Of a stretch of DNA of 7,267 nucleotides, positions 6,501-7,267 are shown in pieces. This stretch comes from Campylobacteraceae bacterium (lineage in GTDB: Bacteria; Campylobacterota; Campylobacteria; Campylobacterales; Sulfurovaceae). The notes under the pieces are model-generated. The model searched no databases. It was not told the origin of the DNA and saw only the letters and a list, made by a program, of their open reading frames with translations. Position numbers and translations under genes: made by a program. Every line of letters begins with the position of its first letter. Position 1 is the stretch's first letter. The stretch lies in assembly GCA_027063325.1 (NCBI GenBank), contig JAMOSA010000291.1:1-7267 (forward strand), written 5' to 3'.

Positions 6501-6506
6501 ATTATA
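6501..6506 (-). promoter_or_regulatory. -10 box for the PLD-family gene
   Basis: TATAAT on the minus strand, 32 bp before the PLD gene start. It lies directly beyond the SRP RNA 3' region, so the PLD gene probably has its own transcript. No -35 box is visible. Confidence 0.5.
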
Positions 6507-6531
6507 GAAGTTTAGTGATTTAAAGTAGTTT

Positions 6532-6553
6532 AAAAGAGGCAAAAACCTCTCTT
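6532..6553 (-). terminator. Terminator hairpin downstream of the SRP RNA
   Basis: On the minus strand AAGAGAGG (6553-6546) can pair with CCTCTTTT (6539-6532) around UUUUUG: 8 bp with one G-U pair. The U run in the loop directly follows the mature SRP RNA end and may be the actual release site, with this hairpin as a backup. Confidence 0.5.
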
Positions 6554-6649
6554 CAGATTACTGCGGCACATATACCAACAGGGTGGGCTGCTATGTTCCC
6601 ATCCTGACCCGCTGCCCTATTGGTACATTGCACAGGTCTGAAAAGAGGC
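6546..6649 (-). ncRNA. ffs: Signal recognition particle RNA (4.5S type)
   Basis: RNA core of the signal recognition particle, which binds Ffh and directs membrane and secreted proteins to the translocon. Domain IV is at 6610-6585 on the minus strand: GGGTCAGG, ATG, GGAA, CAT, AGCAGCCC. Compared with the common form (CAGG-UCC-GGAA-GGA-AGCAG), the internal loop and GGAA tetraloop (6599-6596) are kept and the 3-bp apical stem is replaced by AUG/CAU with compensating changes. Below it AGGG pairs with CCCT and TACCAA with TTGGTA. The closing helix pairs CCTCTTTTCAGA (6648-6637) with TCTGAAGAGAGG (6557-6546), 12 bp with one G-U. A promoter places the start near 6649, and a T run follows 6546. The length of about 104-109 nt fits the small bacterial SRP RNA without an Alu domain. 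The ends are inferred to within a few bases. Confidence 0.9.
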
Positions 6650-6655
6650 AAGAGA

Positions 6656-6684
6656 AGTATATCCAAAAAAAATACAAAAATCAA
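6656..6684 (-). promoter_or_regulatory. SRP RNA promoter
   Basis: On the minus strand TTGATT (6684-6679), a 17-bp T-rich spacer and TATACT (6661-6656) form a good sigma-70 promoter. Seven bases after the -10 box lies G6649, directly before the closing helix of the SRP RNA. Confidence 0.7.
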
Positions 6685-6702
6685 TATTAAATACAATAAA
6701 GG

Positions 6703-6731
6703 TTGATTTTTTGACTCTATTGGGATATAAT
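6703..6731 (+). promoter_or_regulatory. tRNA-Ser promoter
   Basis: TTGATT (6703-6708), a 17-bp spacer and a perfect TATAAT (6726-6731) lie 14 bp before the tRNA 5' end, giving a leader of only about 6-8 nt. It diverges from the SRP RNA promoter and uses the same -35 sequence. Confidence 0.72.
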
Positions 6732-6745
6732 TATTCCTCCAAAAT

Positions 6746-6833
6746 AGAGAGGTGGCCGAGTGGTCGAAGGCGCACGCCTGGAACGCGTGTGTGGGGAAAC
6801 CCACCGAGGGTTCGAATCCCTTCCTCTCTGCCA
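6746..6833 (+). tRNA. tRNA-Ser (anticodon GGA)
   Basis: An 88-nt class II tRNA with encoded CCA. The acceptor stem is AGAGAGG (6746-6752) with CCTCTCT (6823-6829), discriminator G6830 and CCA 6831-6833. The anticodon stem CACGC/GCGTG encloses loop CTGGAAC with GGA at 6780-6782, reading UCC and UCU serine codons. The long variable arm (GTGGG, GAAA, CCCAC) is typical of tRNA-Ser. The T arm is GAGGG TTCGAAT CCCTT. No clear terminator follows; the gene points into the end of the minus-strand membrane protein gene. Confidence 0.97.
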
Positions 6834-6843
6834 TTGATACTTA

Positions 6844-7267
6844 TTATCCAAATACCAATTTTGCTCCAATTGCCAAAACAGTAGCCAGTACTACTCTTTT
6901 TGCTATAATTCCTATCTGATTACCTATCTGACAAGAGCTACACTGTTTGTACTTTTTGGCTTCATATTGGGCATATACAAAATATACTACCATTAATATC
7001 AATACTAGTGGAAATGCAAATTTATCAAACATATATATATTAGCTACAGTTTTAGCTTCAAAATCAAATAGTGGAGTAAGTAGTGATAACCCCATAAAAA
7101 ACAGAATCTTATCTGTAAAGCTTGTAATATAATCTTTCTTTGAAAACATAGGACATACATCAACAGACTCTGGCATTAATCCTTTTCCAGCTAATGCTTT
7201 GAGTATCTGCTCTTTATAGTTCTTATCCACTTTATCAAGAGGAGTTCCACCAAATGTATAATCTATC
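6844..7267 (-). CDS. Unrecognised membrane protein with CxxC motif, C-terminal part
   Basis: The reading frame is open to the right edge: 140 whole codons are visible, ending in two tandem TAA codons. The GTG at 7230 is probably an internal valine, because it has no ribosome binding site and the frame continues upstream with a protein-like sequence (DYTFGGTPLDKV). I do not recognise the family. In the visible part, a soluble segment (1-48) contains KALAGKGLMPESVDVCP with C38. Two hydrophobic segments follow at about 52-68 and 84-100, then a Lys-rich turn with C109-S-S-C112. A final hydrophobic or amphipathic helix lies at about 121-139, and the chain ends in FG. The CxxC could bind a metal or be redox-active; nothing shows which. 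The stop codon is 10 bp from the 3' end of the facing tRNA-Ser. Confidence 0.65.
   Translation of the reverse strand, partial: IDYTFGGTPLDKVDKNYKEQILKALAGKGLMPESVDVCPMFSKKDYITSFTDKILFFMGLSLLTPLFDFEAKTVANIYMFDKFAFPLVLILMVVYFVYAQYEAKKYKQCSSCQIGNQIGIIAKRVVLATVLAIGAKLVFG

Noticed and set aside
6711..6716. TTGACT as the -35 box of the tRNA-Ser promoter
   Set aside because: It is only 9 bp from the -10 box. TTGATT at 6703-6708 has the standard 17-bp spacing.
6553..6834. Minus-strand open frame of 93 codons starting MAERKGFEPSVGFPTHAF
   Set aside because: It is antisense to tRNA-Ser and runs through the SRP RNA. This N-terminus is a well-known false protein made by translating the reverse strand of tRNA-Ser genes.
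7230..7230. GTG at 7230 as the start of a 128-residue protein
   Set aside because: There is no ribosome binding site before it, and the frame stays open to the window edge with protein-like sequence, so the gene is cut by the edge.

Overview
The window looks like ordinary chromosomal DNA of a Campylobacterota (Epsilonproteobacteria) species. The DNA is AT-rich and favours ATA isoleucine codons. The gene content fits free-living relatives of Sulfurimonas or Sulfurovum: a FadL-type porin, a periplasmic di-heme peroxidase, an aminofutalosine-deaminase-type amidohydrolase linked to the futalosine menaquinone route, and a short LeuC of about 427 residues. The phylum assignment is an inference from family content and protein style; no taxonomic search was possible.

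Left part (1-2768, all + strand). The 3' end of a FadL/OmpP1 outer-membrane transporter is followed by a small three-helix membrane protein whose ribosome binding site overlaps the FadL stop codon. A good intrinsic terminator lies across the end of that small gene. After about 145 bp rich in inverted repeats comes a two-gene unit: a MauG/CcpA-type di-heme cytochrome c peroxidase and, 17 bp later, an exported protein with two PilJ-like sensor repeats and no output domain.

Middle (2769-5505). A GC-rich hairpin precedes the amidohydrolase gene (+). This gene converges on leuC (-), the large subunit of 3-isopropylmalate dehydratase; no leuD lies next to it.

Right part (5506-7267). An exported phospholipase D-superfamily protein with two HKD motifs (-) lies downstream of the SRP RNA gene (-), which is absent from any protein-based annotation but is clear from its conserved domain IV. 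The SRP RNA gene diverges from tRNA-Ser(GGA) (+). The two promoters share the -35 box TTGATT and a 17-bp spacer. The window ends in the C-terminal part of an unrecognised membrane protein (-), whose stop codon faces the tRNA 3' end at 10 bp.

Functionally the window mixes housekeeping RNAs, biosynthesis (leucine, probably menaquinone) and envelope functions (porin, peroxidase, sensor-like protein, exported PLD protein). There is no mobile element, CRISPR array, phage gene or obvious defence locus. The points most worth a second look are the peroxidase/PilJ pair, the switch-like base pairing before the amidohydrolase gene, and the alternative 3' hairpins of the SRP RNA.
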